DNA of 64,000 nt from positions 3,635,963 through 3,699,962 of the forward strand of contig NC_087382.1 in the NCBI RefSeq assembly GCF_963675165.1. Direction: 5' to 3'. Made by a program: the position numbers and the translations under genes. Below are positions 36,137-49,701 of this stretch, in pieces; position 1 is the stretch's first letter, and each line of letters begins with the position of its first letter. Below the pieces are notes generated by a model. The model worked only from the letters and a program-made list of their open reading frames with translations. It had not been told where the DNA came from and made no database searches. The stretch is from Halichondria panicea. Taxonomy: Eukaryota; Porifera; Demospongiae; Suberitida; Halichondriidae.

Positions 36137-36208
36137 TATCAGAAAATGGTTTCGATCCATCGACCTCTGGGTTATGGGCCCAGCACGCTTCCACTGCGCC
36201 ACTCTGCT
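36137..36208 (-). pseudogene. Decaying initiator tRNA-Met, copy B
   Basis: Same body as the copy A gene, including the CAT anticodon and T arm, but the 3' acceptor strand reads TTCTGAT instead of CTCTGCT. That gives a G2-A mismatch and a G7-U wobble. It probably no longer makes a stable initiator tRNA. Confidence 0.8.
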
Positions 36209-37104
36209 ATATGAATGTACATATTGGAGATAGGGAGAGCTAGCTAAGTGCGATCAAACCTAGTGAACTACGAATGCGCAGAATTTGACCTTTGTTAATC
36301 AGTTGGGAAGGAGTACACTACATGTTTGAACACAAACAACAACTTCCTAGAAAATTGAAATCCAATCGCCACATTCTCCCAACAATGGTAGTAGAGACAT
36401 GCCTCTCAGTACATTGCAACGTATGTACGTGTATGGAGATCAGTGATGCCTGTCTGTTGTGGTGTCCTGTAAGCAGGAATGGCCCCAAAGTCTCTCCATG
36501 GAATGTGTTTGGACCTGTGTTAGCAGGCCACCCTCTATAATACAGCCACTGTTGGTCTACCCAAGGAGCTACCACTATGACAATACTACAGTTGGCCTAA
36601 AACTACGAGAGGCACTTAAGAGGTCATGACCAGAAATATGCAGAATGATTGAATCATCACTATAGCTACATACATGTACAATACCGAACGGACGTGGAAG
36701 TAAATATCGGGACAACCTCCACACGTAATGTTGATTCAAGAATGGACGGTATTTAGCTCCCAGCTGCACTAATAATGACGTTCAGCATGTACTACGGTCT
36801 TATAATAATTATTATTATCATGATTATTGAGAATGTGAGTGAAACATACCAGAAGATGCCCACTTGCGTAGGTAGCTAAAAGGTCACCGTAATTGACCTT
36901 ACGAATCAGATAGGCAACTCAAAAACATGTCAAAAATATTTAAAAAATGTTCGCCCCCCCCCCCCACACACGCAGAGCAAATTATGATAATTACGCACAA
37001 CGGTATGTATGCATGTATGCATGTTATATAATTATATCTATAGTTTAAATATAGATATTCTTCATGGGTAATTGTACTAATAGCGTAAATCAGTGATAGT
37101 GGAC

Positions 37105-37108
<4 letters not shown>

Positions 37109-37155
<47 letters not shown>
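37109..37155. repeat. (TG)n microsatellite
   Basis: About 23 TG units next to the foldback element. Copy A has about 10 at 16769-16787. Confidence 0.95.
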
Positions 37156-37158
<3 letters not shown>

Positions 37159-37164
37159 GGTGTA

Positions 37165-37262
37165 TGAAATTGGCCGATAGCAGCCTCGTTAAAGGTTATG
37201 GATAATGATGCTATATCATCATTATCCATAACCTTTAACGAGGCTGCTATCGGTCAATTTCA
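37165..37262. repeat. Foldback element, copy B (98 bp)
   Basis: Arms of about 45 bases (TGAAATTGGCCGATAGCAGC and its inverse) around a few central bases, with one mismatch (GGTCAATTT). Lacks the arm duplication of copy A. Confidence 0.8.
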
Positions 37263-38916
37263 ATTATCACAATGAACTGTATAATTGGACAATTGGTGAA
37301 TGAGCCTTTTGAAATTTGAACTGACTTAGCGGTTTTTAATTTGGTGTCTCAAGCGTCTATACTACAACAATGACGTTGTGTCCACTGGAAAACTTTAATT
37401 TGGCCAAATATCTCCAATCGTCAAATTTTTCGTTCAAGAGTGGAAATGGTAAAAGATTATGACGGTTTATTATGTAATGTAAAATTAGTATTAAAATGGA
37501 GTAATTGATTGAGCCATCTGAAAAAATTAAAATTCCCACTGAAAAATATATCGTATTTTGAACGAGTTGCTATAGAAACAAGAACATAATTAGGACATGG
37601 ACTACATAAACACGGAGATTATCGTGAATATCTAATTACACGCAATTAACGAAAACAAAATATGAAAATGTGGGAAAACATTCGCCACACAAATTGCTCA
37701 ACTATAAATGGAAGTCAACAAAGAAACAAGAGATGGGAAAAGGAATAATTTCAACGATCATATTTCAGTACTTAAGATCATGGGGTTTTAATGAAGTATT
37801 TTGATTGGACGACTACAAAACCACACACCTGTCGCCAGAGTGGCTACACACAGGAACGTATATTACTCATTAATAACATTCACAGCACGTACAGATAATT
37901 AAATCAATCAATTCTCTAACATTTTTGAGTGTAGTCTAGTTATTGTCCATCAGACTTTATGGCAGTACACCTCCGAGGCCAAAGACGAACAAATTAATTT
38001 GAATGTAGTTGACAATAACTGTTATAATAGCCACTGGAATGAAAACTGCCTGCTACCTAAGCTATCTCACCTTGGATATAACTAGCTAACAGTCTCATAA
38101 ACTATTGAAAAGAAAGCTTGTCCGTATACAGCATGTAGCCAGTGCTAAGCTTCTAGCTCTACGCTGCTAACTTGTCCATGTCCAAGCAGTGAGCCCCACC
38201 CTTCCTCCAGCCTTCCTGGTGTTTAACAAGCCCCACCCATCTGTTCTGCCCTTGTCAACAAGTGTCTATATCTAGTATAAAATTAGTGCGCCCTCAACGC
38301 TTTTTGTTGATGTTGCAAAGATTCGCCAAAACCCTGTTGTTAAACCCCACCCAGTTGGTACGATACAGACCCTTACGTGAGGTACATTACAGCATAAAAT
38401 AATCATACGCACTCTAGTTACGCTTGAGTAAATGACACTTAATTCACAATAATTGTTTTTTAATTGGAGAATTAATAAATTGCGTGTTTAGGCAATTCCT
38501 GTAGTTTACAGAATCTATGACACGTAATGTACATCGTACTTCCCTAAAAATTAATTGCTGACTGTACCCCCCTCCACACACACACCCACCCACTCACACC
38601 ACACACACACACACACACACACACAACACCACCACCCACACACCCACACACACCCACACACACACACACAATCATGGTTCACTGCAACACAAACTGAAAG
38701 TCCGCTGAAATCATATAAACAAGACAAACATGCAGAGTGCATTCTCAGACTAACAACAATAGTCTAATAGGATCAGCAATTAGCCAGTCTGGACAATGGA
38801 CCACCACCTTACAACACACACCTTGATGAGGTAATAGCATATCAGTACACAACTGCCCACGCTACAGTATTAGCAGGCCACCCTCTGGAATACAGCCAGG
38901 TTAATGGGCCCCAAAG
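37263..38916. other. Noncoding DNA, copy B
   Basis: Collinear with copy A 16941-18586. CA tract at about 38575-38672. No gene seen. Confidence 0.5.
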
Positions 38917-39124
38917 TACTATAGAAGGTAATTTTCGTGGGGTAAAATATTCGTGGTTTTCGTGGTTGAAGCACTGACCACAAATATTTTACCCACGAAT
39001 GAAGCGACCTTGTCTACCTTTACCTGCAGTGCAAGCAGCAACCACGAAAATATTATCCACAAAATGACTAAATACTGCTCAACCACAAATATTTTGTCCC
39101 CCGAAAATTACCCGCTATACGGTA
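38917..39124. mobile_element. 208-bp TIR element (TACCGTATAGCGGG family), copy B
   Basis: Counterpart of 18587-18794 with the same termini and the same interrupted flank. Confidence 0.7.
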
Positions 39125-39551
39125 TCCATAGCATGTGTTCGGACCTGTGTTAGCAGGCCACCCTCTTATATCAATATCAGCATTAACTCACAATTGCTTG
39201 TAAGAATCTGATTTCCAAGTGATCTAGTCGATTGCGTGGGGTGGAGCCTGTGTGTGGGCAAATACATCAAAGGGAATAAACCACACCCACTACAACACAT
39301 CAAAGTGAGTGTGCTAAAGCTAGCTATGTACAAGACTGCTGTGATGTGATTGAGAGTGAAAATTAACAAAATAGACAAAATAACAATAATTATTGTAAAC
39401 ATCAGACGCTTCATCTCGTCATGTACACATTAACGAACCGATGGTGGAAAAATCCGTGTTAGTGAGAGCTTCCATTTCCCCTTCATCGTTGAGGAACTTT
39501 GATGCCACCAGCTGCGAGGAAAATAGATGTTTATTTAGTGACACACACACA

Positions 39552-39600
39552 CGTTAGAATGAAGATCTAAAGGTCCCTGGTTCGATCCCGGGTTTCGGCA
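39552..39600 (+). pseudogene. 3' half of tRNA-Phe (GAA), copy B
   Basis: Identical 49-base 3' portion to copy A, again with a CA repeat in place of the 5' half and a T run downstream. Confidence 0.85.
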
Positions 39601-41278
39601 TTTTTTATATCTCTGGGTTGGCACGCACGCACACACACTAAAACAGGACACAAACAGTCTACCTAGATAATATGATCAACCTTACAGCACACACAGCGAT
39701 TAGTAACACACACACAGACATAACTGAGCAAGTTTTGTTTTTATTAGCACTTGCCAAGATAATAGCTAAGGTTACCAAAGGTTAGGCTCGCTACTGTTTC
39801 AGACTCCACACACAGATTGGAATGTACCCCCCCTCTAGAAACATTGACATCACTAATTAGTACGCTACCATGTAGGAGGTTGCATCATCAGCACTGCGGT
39901 AAACAATATTGGTCATTCATTACCCAGGGCAATGCGTGCAGGGATGTGCCTCCACTGGTCAGTGGTGGTGGTGGTTGGTACTAACCACCTCTAGACACAA
40001 TCAACCACCTCTTAGGCAAGTTTACCACATAATAAGCTATAAAAATGCTGAATTGAGATTGAGGTTTGAAAATAGCACTTCGAATATTCCGGGCACACAC
40101 ATCCAGCTGCCCATTTTAAGTGATTGAGAATGCCGATAAAAATACACACATAAGACTGTGATTGTGTGTATCCATCTATTGTGTACAACGTGTGTATAAG
40201 TAACCACATCCATTTCCCACGTTACATCTTTACTTACTTAAGTTGCTTCACAAGACCATTACAACAGTGAAGCCTTATTATTAATTGGTTAATTTGCAGC
40301 AGTAACGAACGTGTCAGCTCATTTAATGCTGAACATACCTCGTCAGTCAGTCAGTGGAGTGATAGTCACTACAAACATTCCTAAAATGTACTGTGTCTCA
40401 TGACATGGGGAAATATTAGCAAGTGTTAGAAGCACAGCCTTCAACAAACATGACCTCATCCAAACACTGTACCCATGCAAACACGGTACTCATGCAAACA
40501 CTGTACTCATGCAAACACGGTACCTACCTACTAGTGGAGCCCACTTTAATGGCCACTCATGAAGAGAGGCTAACTGCGATACCAAGGCCAGGTCCCAAAT
40601 GAACAGTTTGTGTACGTATAAAACAACCCCTCAACAAAGGCCACCTCTGTATAAGAGCCGACACATTGTTCCCAAAGGTGTTCGTTATAGAGGTACTATG
40701 TATGTTTACTTTGACTGCTCGTAACTTGAGTCGGGAAGATCCGATTTCAGAAATAAAAAATGCATTCTGTAGCTCTAAGGAGGTCTATCTAATTATGGGT
40801 TTAACTTGAGGCTTTTAATCTGGCCCAAATTTGCTGACACAGCACAGGTGTATCGTCTTCAAATTTTAGCCGATTTTTTGCTAGCTAACTGGCCATAATT
40901 TAAGTTTGGAAGGTTCGCTTCTAGAAAGAGAAGATGTATTATGTAGCTCTAAGGGAGATCTATCTAATGGTGTGTTTAGATCCATGATTGCTAATTGACC
41001 AAAATAAATACATCCCTTCCACTAAATTAGGCTATCAATTAAAACACACATTATAGCATGTACACAAACATTCGCTCGTTAACTGGCTAATCATCACAAG
41101 ACAATTGCTCATCAAATACCAGCTAGGAAAACAAGTTGTAATGGCTTCACAATTCCCAGAGCTACTGTAATTGAACTGCGAAGGTTTCTTAGCAATGAGG
41201 GGACTATGAATTTTAGAATAATGTGCAGCGTCAATAGATACTTGTTAAGCAAGTTAGTGCTGACAATAGCCAATAACA

Positions 41279-41641
41279 GGATACACTCAGCATGAACACT
41301 AGAGTAGGGGTACACACATTAATCTTGCAAACATAGTATTGTAATGAAGGGCCCCTCCTCCAATCAACAGGATACACTGAGCACGAACACTAGAGTAGGG
41401 GTACACTAGCAGCCCTAGTGATGAAGGGCCTCTCCTCTTCCAATCACAGGCCAGTAGACTACACATAAAGACTAGAGCTGCAGTGCTAGTAGAAGGGCCC
41501 CTCCTCCAATCAACAGGATACACTGAGCACGAACACTAGAGTAGGGGTACACTATTAAATCTTGCAGCCCTAGTAATGAAGGAGGGTCTCTCCTCCAGTC
41601 GCAGTCTACATGTAGTAGACTAAACATGAAGACTACTAGGG
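41279..41641. repeat. Complex tandem repeat at the end of copy B
   Basis: Three units begin GATACACT(C/G)AGCA(T/C)GAACAC at 41279, 41370 and 41517, with GAAGGGCCCCTCCTCCAATC blocks between. Copy A has essentially one unit near 20980-21080. Unit lengths are uneven (about 91, 147 and 125). Confidence 0.8.
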
Positions 41642-44123
41642 GATGTGCCCACACTGGTCAGTGGTGGTGACCCTCTAGACCACCTCTCTTAGGCCTAGTT
41701 TGCCACATGTTAGAGATTGAAGAATGAAACTAGCCACCACTTTTGAATATTCCGGACACATCACTGAAGTAAGGTTTTGCAATAAATTGACCAATACGAA
41801 TACTGTGAGCCTGAATATAATAATTATAAGCACAGGATGACATTGTATATAGGCTGCAAAATTAATTACAAAATAACTCTCTATTCACGTTAATGGACCT
41901 ACAGTATCATTACTAGTAGACAAAGAACACATTATTAATAAGCTATCAGTCAACGATTGACCTTTAGGTTGACCCCATTAACCCCGCAGCCACTCTTGTG
42001 GGGTTACATCAATGGGGTCCTGTTCATTTCGTACATGACACCACGCACGAAATGAACCACACACGAAGCATAAGATTACATTAATAAATGATACTACAGC
42101 GTAGGTCAGAAGAATAGCATCAAAGGATGGTCACTTTAGGGAGGGCTCTGGTTCTCACCACACCAGGTATCCATGGCAACACAATACAGGTGTGTTGCGT
42201 GAACCCACCGGACACACAACTTCTACTAATTGCGCTAATTAAAAGTTAAAAGCTTTGATCTGCTCTAAATGACAGCGGTGAATGAATCTTTGAAAATGCA
42301 GCTGATGAGAATGGAGCCACGTTGAGACTGTGGTATAGAACGAAAAACACAGAACAGACTGAGAGTCTACGCTGTAACGAACTATGCCCATAGAAAATTG
42401 ACTGGTCCCTTACTTAAACCAACGCCCTAGACCACTCGGCCACACTGCCATATAGAGAGAGCTCACTGGCTACAGTTCTATTTGCGTTGAGAGGTTATGT
42501 GGTCAATGTATGGCTTCAAGTATGCTTTATGTGGTTGAGGTGCCTGACTTTTAGCTGGTTGTTTACCGCCATATAGATAGAAGCGCTTTTACAAGGAATT
42601 CAACGGTATATAAAAACTTTGAATTTCAGGGAAATATGACAAAGTTATGACACTTTATGAGGGAAAACTCAACACAAAATGAATAGACTTGCACACTTGC
42701 ACATTGTGGAAAGCAACCGTCTCTATTAGTAATATCAAGAGTTCATTAGGAAGAGTACGCAACTCCACTTAAAACCACAGGGGGCGTACTCTTGATAATA
42801 TTGATGAACACTACACAAGTTGACGAACATTTTCGGCTTATTGAAATAATTATATACATGTACATGTGGTGACATATCGTATAAATGTGAGCATGGAGTC
42901 AAAATATCTTTGTTTTCGGCTTATTCAAATGTAGGTGACATACAGTAAATAACAATGTGACCAACCAGGTCATGCATGACATGTACGTCCATAACATAAC
43001 AACCTTCAGTGGACATTCTGAAACTTAAACATAACATCCTTCATTGGAGATATATTTATATAGTCGGAAGCAACCCGTAATTTTGTTTACGTTGAAAACA
43101 TTTAGCTTCTAATTTAGCTAATTTGGGCAAAATCACACCACCCAGCAACACCTAATTAAAGGACAAGTGGAATTAAATTGAAACGAAATTCCTGACAATC
43201 TTGAGCGAATTCGATTAGCGATCCCTCCATGCCTTACAAAGGGAGTATAATTATCCCAGTAACGATCTTGACTATGGTATCCCATGGAAGGAAACACAAA
43301 ACATTTGTCAACAACACAATCATGTAGGCAGCCTTTTTGCAGCATGCATGCATGCGATATTAAATTCGTGGGTATAAAAATGCTCGCAATGCATATACTA
43401 TGATACTTATGATCAGCAAACACCGCCATTTTATACCCTCGAAATATACCCGCTATACGGTACCTACTCGACAGTAGCCATTTGCATATAGAGTGGGCCT
43501 ACACACATATAAGAGACGGCTCACCATGGCAACGAGAAACAGTTCCCTTGATGAGAGAGTATTGAAGAAGGAAGGGTTGGAGAGTGACAGTCGCTTGATA
43601 TAGAGCAGAGCCAGAATCACAGAGCAAGGGGAAAACCCTCCCTCCCTGTGTGTGTGTGTGTGTGGGTGTATGGGTATGGTGTGGGTGTGTGTGTGTGTGG
43701 TGTGTGTGTGGGTGTGGGTTAGTAAATGCTAGTTTCTCATAAAGTAATTACTGAGGAATAGCCATCTTGTATCAACACCTCAACCTGCAGTGATTTCGTA
43801 CCTACTAAGATCCACAATATATCCAGTCTTCAGTCTCTTACTGTTGGTCTTACTGGGTATCACATTCAGTACGGTGGACAGTACAAGATCTGTAGAGGAG
43901 GGGTGGGGTAGTGGGCAGAGGGTTAATCAAATAAGTATATTGCTTGCAGACCCAAAATACCGTAATTTAAATATTTGATATTTGTAAACATTTTTTGCTT
44001 TTTGAAAGATTGACTCTGAACTTCAACGACGTGTGTGTGTGTGTGTGTGTGTGGGGGGGGGGAGTACATATAGTAGGTGGTGGGGTGTGTGTGTGGGGGG
44101 GTGGGTGCATGCAGTAGGTGGTG

Positions 44124-44158
<35 letters not shown>

Positions 44159-45685
44159 GTGTGTGGGGGGGGGGGGTGCATGCAGTAGGTGGTGGGGGGT
44201 GTGTACAAATGCTCTCTGCCTTACAGTAATTACTAATTACTAGCATGCACACTGGTACACTGTATCCAAGGCAAGTACTAAAAATGTACTGTCAAATAAA
44301 ACACACACACACAAACACTTCACAAGGGAAGTTTTGAATACACTTGTAATAATCATTGGGCAATGACACTATCGCTAATTACTAAGTCACATGATTACTC
44401 TAATATTAACCGGTTACCTCGATCAATAGCTAGCTAATAAAATTCTAAAATCTAAACCATCTCATCCAAACTCTTCTCCCCTGAACATGGTTGGGCTTCT
44501 ATATGCATAGCAGTATTCTTAATATGATACATACCGGTATGGTGTTACATTGCAAGGATGTTTACTGATACAGTAGGAAAGGAAGTCAGTTATACAATCA
44601 TTAGTCACATGGCATAATATACTTATACACACAGGCGCTAGGCAAGATCAGAACATAACAGGTAGGTGGGGTGGATTGCCCAAACTAGATTTCGAGGATT
44701 TTATCTTCGAGGATGAGGTTCTATTTAAATGTTCGTGTTTCTGGGTCGATCCTCGAAAATAACCAGCTAATAATTCTTGTGAGCCAATGGTACAATACAG
44801 TGTCACAGTGTGTGTGTGTGGTGTGTGTGTGTGGGTGTGTGCAGAGAAGTGGTGTAAGTGTTGTTTGTTGTGTGTGTGTGCGGTATGGACCACGCCCACC
44901 TACCATTTAGGGGCAGCGAGCTTCCGTTGTACTCGTCAACATCATTGCTCATGTATAAATGTTTCTTTACTCGTAGACTTTCTTTAATGGACACTTGAGA
45001 AAACGCCATCTTGAAGCAGTACGCTTAGTCGTTCGGGGTGATATATAACTGAGTCCTAAATCTCTCTGTACTAGCTAAAACTTTGGTTACTTTATTAGCG
45101 ATTTTAGAAAGTAGCCATCTTTTTTGCTAAAGCAGATACGCCCACTTGACACTACCGGCATGGTGATGATGTCATCATGACATGTGACAGATATACGCCC
45201 CCACTTAGTGATGATGTCATCACAACACCAACGACTTGTTGCTAATTGTACAACAGTTCATACTGCGCATGTGCAACAGGCAACTGAGCACCCGTTTTAT
45301 GTGTGCAGCAGTATAATTATACAAACAAAATTATCAACTCAACAATAAATAATTATATATAGTGCAGAAACACTAGCTTAGTACTTGTAAACAAATTTGA
45401 ATACACAAAAAAATTTGCTTTTTATCCTGCGCAAACAGATGAAAATAATGATTTATATATACAATGTAATGTAAATTCATGTACTGATCGGGATTACTTG
45501 GTGAAACTGAAGTTAGTTAGTGTACGTTTCAAAACGTATGTAGTGGGTACTGACGTTATAATAATTAAATGGAGTTTAAAAATAATGAAATGAATGATAA
45601 ACTGAAAAGTTAAGAAACAGAATGCCTTTTGGATGGAAAATAATACCTGAAACCTGATTTGGACTATACTCTAAATGTTCTGTTG
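41642..45685. other. Intergenic region between the duplication and Wnt
   Basis: No secure gene. It contains a tRNA-Leu-like fragment, a 5'-truncated relative of the TACCGTATAGCGGG element ending at 43463, TG/G-rich tracts at 43650-43720, 44025-44200 and 44810-44880, and a hydrophobic open stretch at about 43790-43910 after a plausible acceptor (CTGCAG), which could be a lone membrane-segment exon but has no recognisable partners. Confidence 0.5.
42401..42449 (-). pseudogene. 5' half of a tRNA-Leu-like gene
   Basis: On the minus strand GGCAGTGTGGCCGAGTGGTC followed by TAGGGCGTTGG looks like the acceptor, D arm and start of the anticodon arm of a eukaryotic tRNA-Leu. The anticodon arm does not close properly and no T arm follows, so this is a fragment. 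Confidence 0.6.
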
Positions 45686-48600
45686 CTATGCACATATGTG
45701 GTACATACTCTGACTCTCAACCACCTCACACGTTATATCACAGCAGAAATGAAAACGACAGTCTCTCTCTTCTCGAACTAAATGCGTCACTTTGACAATT
45801 TCTTTATTGCATTGTCGGCACACTTTTTCACAGCTGTCTGGCCCATTAGTGTGAGGCTCACAGATACGACCCACCACTCCTGTTGACCCGAGAATGGGGT
45901 TGGGAATGCAAAAATCGTAAACACCTCTGAAAATCAGGTCGTTTTCGGTGAAACTCGAACAAACTCCGTTTTTCTTGGGCACCCAAGAGCTCACCGTATG
46001 ACCGTTGGATTCGACGTGGCAAGCTGAACTGAACTTCTCTTTGATTTTGAGGGCAATGGTGTCAATGTCTGTTAGTGGACTGTAGCAGGTCTTCACTGTG
46101 CATGTGCCAGAGACCCCGTGACATTTGCATTGAGCACTTGCGTCTAGAACAGAAGCTCGAATAATCTGTGTGAATGATGAGAAGAAAATAAATAATAGTA
46201 AAGTCTGCAAACACAGAACCAAATTAGCTAGGAAACAGCGGATATTGCCCGCACACCCACACACATGATGAGCCCTACCTGACTCAAATGACACTATCTA
46301 TGGCAGAGAATTGGCTACAAACAAGAGAAACCTTGCCACTAAAAGATCATGCTGACTTTGTTGAATATAAGGCTCTGAGGACCAACTGTATCCCAGCAAA
46401 TTAAGACTAAATTTGGACATATAATAGCATCAATGATCTTAGGCCTAAATCACCCAAGGAATGATAATATCACTGCCTAGCTTGTCAACAAGTTAGATAA
46501 TTATTTTGTGGTTCTAAAAAAATCCCTTTTGTTATTGGCCGTGGGTGCTGTTTCGTTTAATCGATGGCGCAAAGTATTAAATACTTCGAATAAACGTCCT
46601 CTCACACACATACACAGACATGTGCATTCAGTGCTCCGTCGACATAATTAAATAATTAAGGCTGGTAGACTCAAATTACCACAAATATGCAATAACATTT
46701 TTCGCTCAAAACAAACAGCACAACTAGCAAACCCAGTGAATGAACACCTGAACTAGCAGACACACAGGAAGCCATGCAACTCGAGTTAACGACTATTATT
46801 TATGTGAAGCTATTTTTTTATACGTGAGGTTACCATGGAAAAACGAAAAGAATTAATTAATTAGGGTGTCACCTATGTTAATTAAGTGCAGTCCCACAAC
46901 ACGTAGCATAAGGTTAGTGACAACACAAACAGAGGAAGTCCCCCCACCCACTCCACCCCCACACACCCACTCCTCCCCCGCACACACACTTACGTTTTTG
47001 GTTGCCTTAATGTTGTGATCAAAAAGCTCGTCCTTCAGGTCTTTTCCTTTTTTGGAGTCTCTCAATCGCAGAAACTTCTCGGCCACTTGTATTCCATATT
47101 CATCAGAGCAGTGTTTTAATGTGACGTCCTCTTCCACAGTGGTAGGGCCTTCATCACACGTGCATGACTCCAGCTCCCCCAGGGCACAAGCTTGTGTGAC
47201 AGTGTGGGCAATGACCGCCATAGACAGGGCATACACATAGGCACTCTCCTTAAAGACTTCTGTAATGAGTGATGCGTGTGTGTGGGGGGGAGGGAGGTTA
47301 GCGCATGATCTATGTCAAAATGGAACTTAAAAAACTTATAATCATAATAACGCTTGGTTACCATCCGTATTGGTATACCGACACATGGAAACAAGCCACA
47401 TTAAAAGATCCGCATAACGACATATGGAAACCAACCATAACCACGTTATAGTGATGGTTGATTTTAGCCTTAGTTACAAATAGTTGAGGTCAACATCTAT
47501 TGTCATTCACTCAATCAAGAGAGAATTTGAGCAATGCGTATACAAATGATTAGCGGTCCTAATCTGTACTCCGGGTCAATGCAGGTTGTGGCAAACAGAG
47601 GCCAGTGCTGACATCGTACTATGTATGTCCACTGTGGGAGGTCTCTACACATTCCACTCTAAAGCAATTAGTAACTAACTTGACACACCTAATCTCAATC
47701 TCACTCAAGCAATTTCTAGTGTTACACTTTAGGTACGTAAGTACTTAACCATTTATTGGGTACAAATTGTAGCTTGCCAAAGAGGAGATAATGGTTTATT
47801 TTTAGCCGTAAAACTAATTGTTGCATTCGTTTACTCTTATTTAATGTATCCCATGATATGAGGTAAGGTATGCCTATCACATCATTGAGCATATGGAATA
47901 TTAGATAGATATCAAATAACAAGACCTGCGTTCCTATGTACACAGGGTCGGAAGTCGAATCAATCGGAAGGATTGTCTTTACAATTATCATAACATTGAA
48001 CGCTAGCTGTTTAGCCAGGCCATTAATTAAAGGTCACATTCTGAGAAACGAATGCTGTCGGATTATACCCTCGCCTACCTAACTTGGTAAAATGGAAGGG
48101 AAATTTTAATTGTTGAAATTGAACAAATTATTCGATGAATTTATTATTACGAGGTTATGTTAATAAATTATCCTTCTAGCAAATGATTTAATAATAGCTA
48201 CCGACTATTTCAAACGTATTTGCAATGTAATCAAACGTAATTAAGTCTTGAATTATTTATCATTGAGTAGCAGGTGTTCTAGTTGAGCAAAAACAACACA
48301 TTCTTAACCGCTCCAATTGTTCCCTAGTTGCGCACACACACCACCCCCAATCTGTGCGTTTGTATGACCTCTTAGACGCCACGGAAACAATGCACCAATC
48401 GGATTAGGCTAGCCCTAGCTTAATTATACTGACAGAGCTAGAGATCTAGATGTCTGCTTTAGATAGCACATTCTTCAGTACATTGTCGGAATTGATTCAT
48501 GCAGCTATCACAACTCTTGGGTAATTCCTGGGAGCCAAATGTGTTGTTACTATTCAATGCAACGATGCATTTTCGATAATAAAATTAATTATAATAATAC

Positions 48601-49501
48601 GGGAAACAAGAACTGAGCGAAGAACTTCTATTGGCCTAATAATCGTTAACACAATTAAGCATGGCTACGAATAATATCAAGAAATATGCTATCAAGCTAC
48701 TTCATTCATCAAGCTTTGCAACCAAATACCATGCTATTTATTTGTTTGAGATGACAGTTTAACGAAGCTTCAAGGGAAATTAAATTCTAACAGTAGAGTT
48801 ACTTGCTGTATTTATATGCCCATGCCCGCATGCCACCATGGCAACATCGTATACATCATTGGTTGGGGAAATCAGCCGAAAAATACGACCAAACCTTAAT
48901 TATAAATACGGTTAAAAAAGTTTGTTTAAAGTCAATAGTGCCACATTACACCACAGCTTCATTTGATGAAGGCTTATTATCAGTGAAGCACTGCAGCCTT
49001 TCAGGTCCATCTAATCCTTTGTGCTAAACGCTTGGGCCTCCCTTTATCTTGCTACAGATGTAAGAAACTGTTCTTTCTTTACAAAGGTGCTAGCTTAGTT
49101 AACAAGTCACTTCAAGGGAGCTTAGTTTGCATAAACAGCAATATCAAAAACATGTTGAGGTACAAGCTAACTACAAGCTGAATACATTCGTAGATGAGTA
49201 ATTAAAAATATCAGGGACACCAAAATTCATACCAAGATATTCACTATAATTCTTATACACAGTTTACTCACCTCCTCGGGTCACTTTTGGTTCTTTGAGA
49301 ATGGAGAAATCAGTACAGTTCCAGTGATGGTGCTTGAAAGCTTTTTCGCAAATCTCCTTTCCCTCCTGCTCAGCATATAATAGCAAAGGTAGAAGCTCTT
49401 GTTTATCCGTACATATGTAAGCGGCTTGTCGTCCGTTGTCCACTCGAGCGTAACAGTCGGCGAAGTTGAGCGACTTGGGTGCAGTGTAGATAGTTTGTCG
49501 T
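45686..49501 (-). CDS. Wnt family secreted ligand, partial (three exons; 5' end in assembly gap)
   Basis: Exons at 49272-49501 (open into the gap), 46994-47259 and 45686-46165 join in frame on the minus strand and stop at TAG 45686-45688. Wnt landmarks in order: GRQAAYICTDKQELLPLL and HHHWNCT; AYVYALSMAVIAHTVTQAC; CKCHGVSGTCTVKTC, with the Ser that Porcupine acylates; FRGVYDFCIPNP; CEPHTNGPDSCEKVCRQC; and a Cys-rich end, CRFHFCCDITCEVV. Wnts are secreted, lipid-modified Frizzled ligands. The signature Trp after KTC is Tyr here. The signal peptide and first exon are missing, most likely in the 200-N gap. The subfamily cannot be set by eye. Confidence 0.92.
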
Positions 49502-49701
49502 NNNNNNNNNNNNNNNNNNNNNNNNNNNNNNNNNNNNNNNNNNNNNNNNNNNNNNNNNNNNNNNNNNNNNNNNNNNNNNNNNNNNNNNNNNNNNNNNNNN
49601 NNNNNNNNNNNNNNNNNNNNNNNNNNNNNNNNNNNNNNNNNNNNNNNNNNNNNNNNNNNNNNNNNNNNNNNNNNNNNNNNNNNNNNNNNNNNNNNNNNNN
49701 N
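49502..49701. other. Assembly gap of 200 N
   Basis: A run of exactly 200 N, a standard placeholder size, cuts the first visible Wnt exon. Confidence 0.99.

Larger units (their letters stand above)
21209..41490. repeat. Tandem segmental duplication, copy B
   Basis: This copy begins with the same bases as position 1 of the window and carries the same ordered gene set: AP-endonuclease remnant, RBR remnant, ROCO-type gene, orphan gene, tRNA and foldback elements. The roughly 100 bases between the copies (21107-21208) are not seen again after copy B. The right edge is blurred by a local tandem expansion at 41279-41641. Confidence 0.95.

Noticed and set aside
43524-43605. Short frame MATRNSSLDERVLKKEGL with a strong ATG context
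   Set aside because: It ends after 26 codons, with no convincing donor or matching protein.
43790-43978. Hydrophobic open stretch (SLLLLVLLGITFSTV) after a plausible acceptor
   Set aside because: It may be a membrane-segment exon, but no upstream or downstream partner exons could be found and it has no ATG. Too weak to call a gene.
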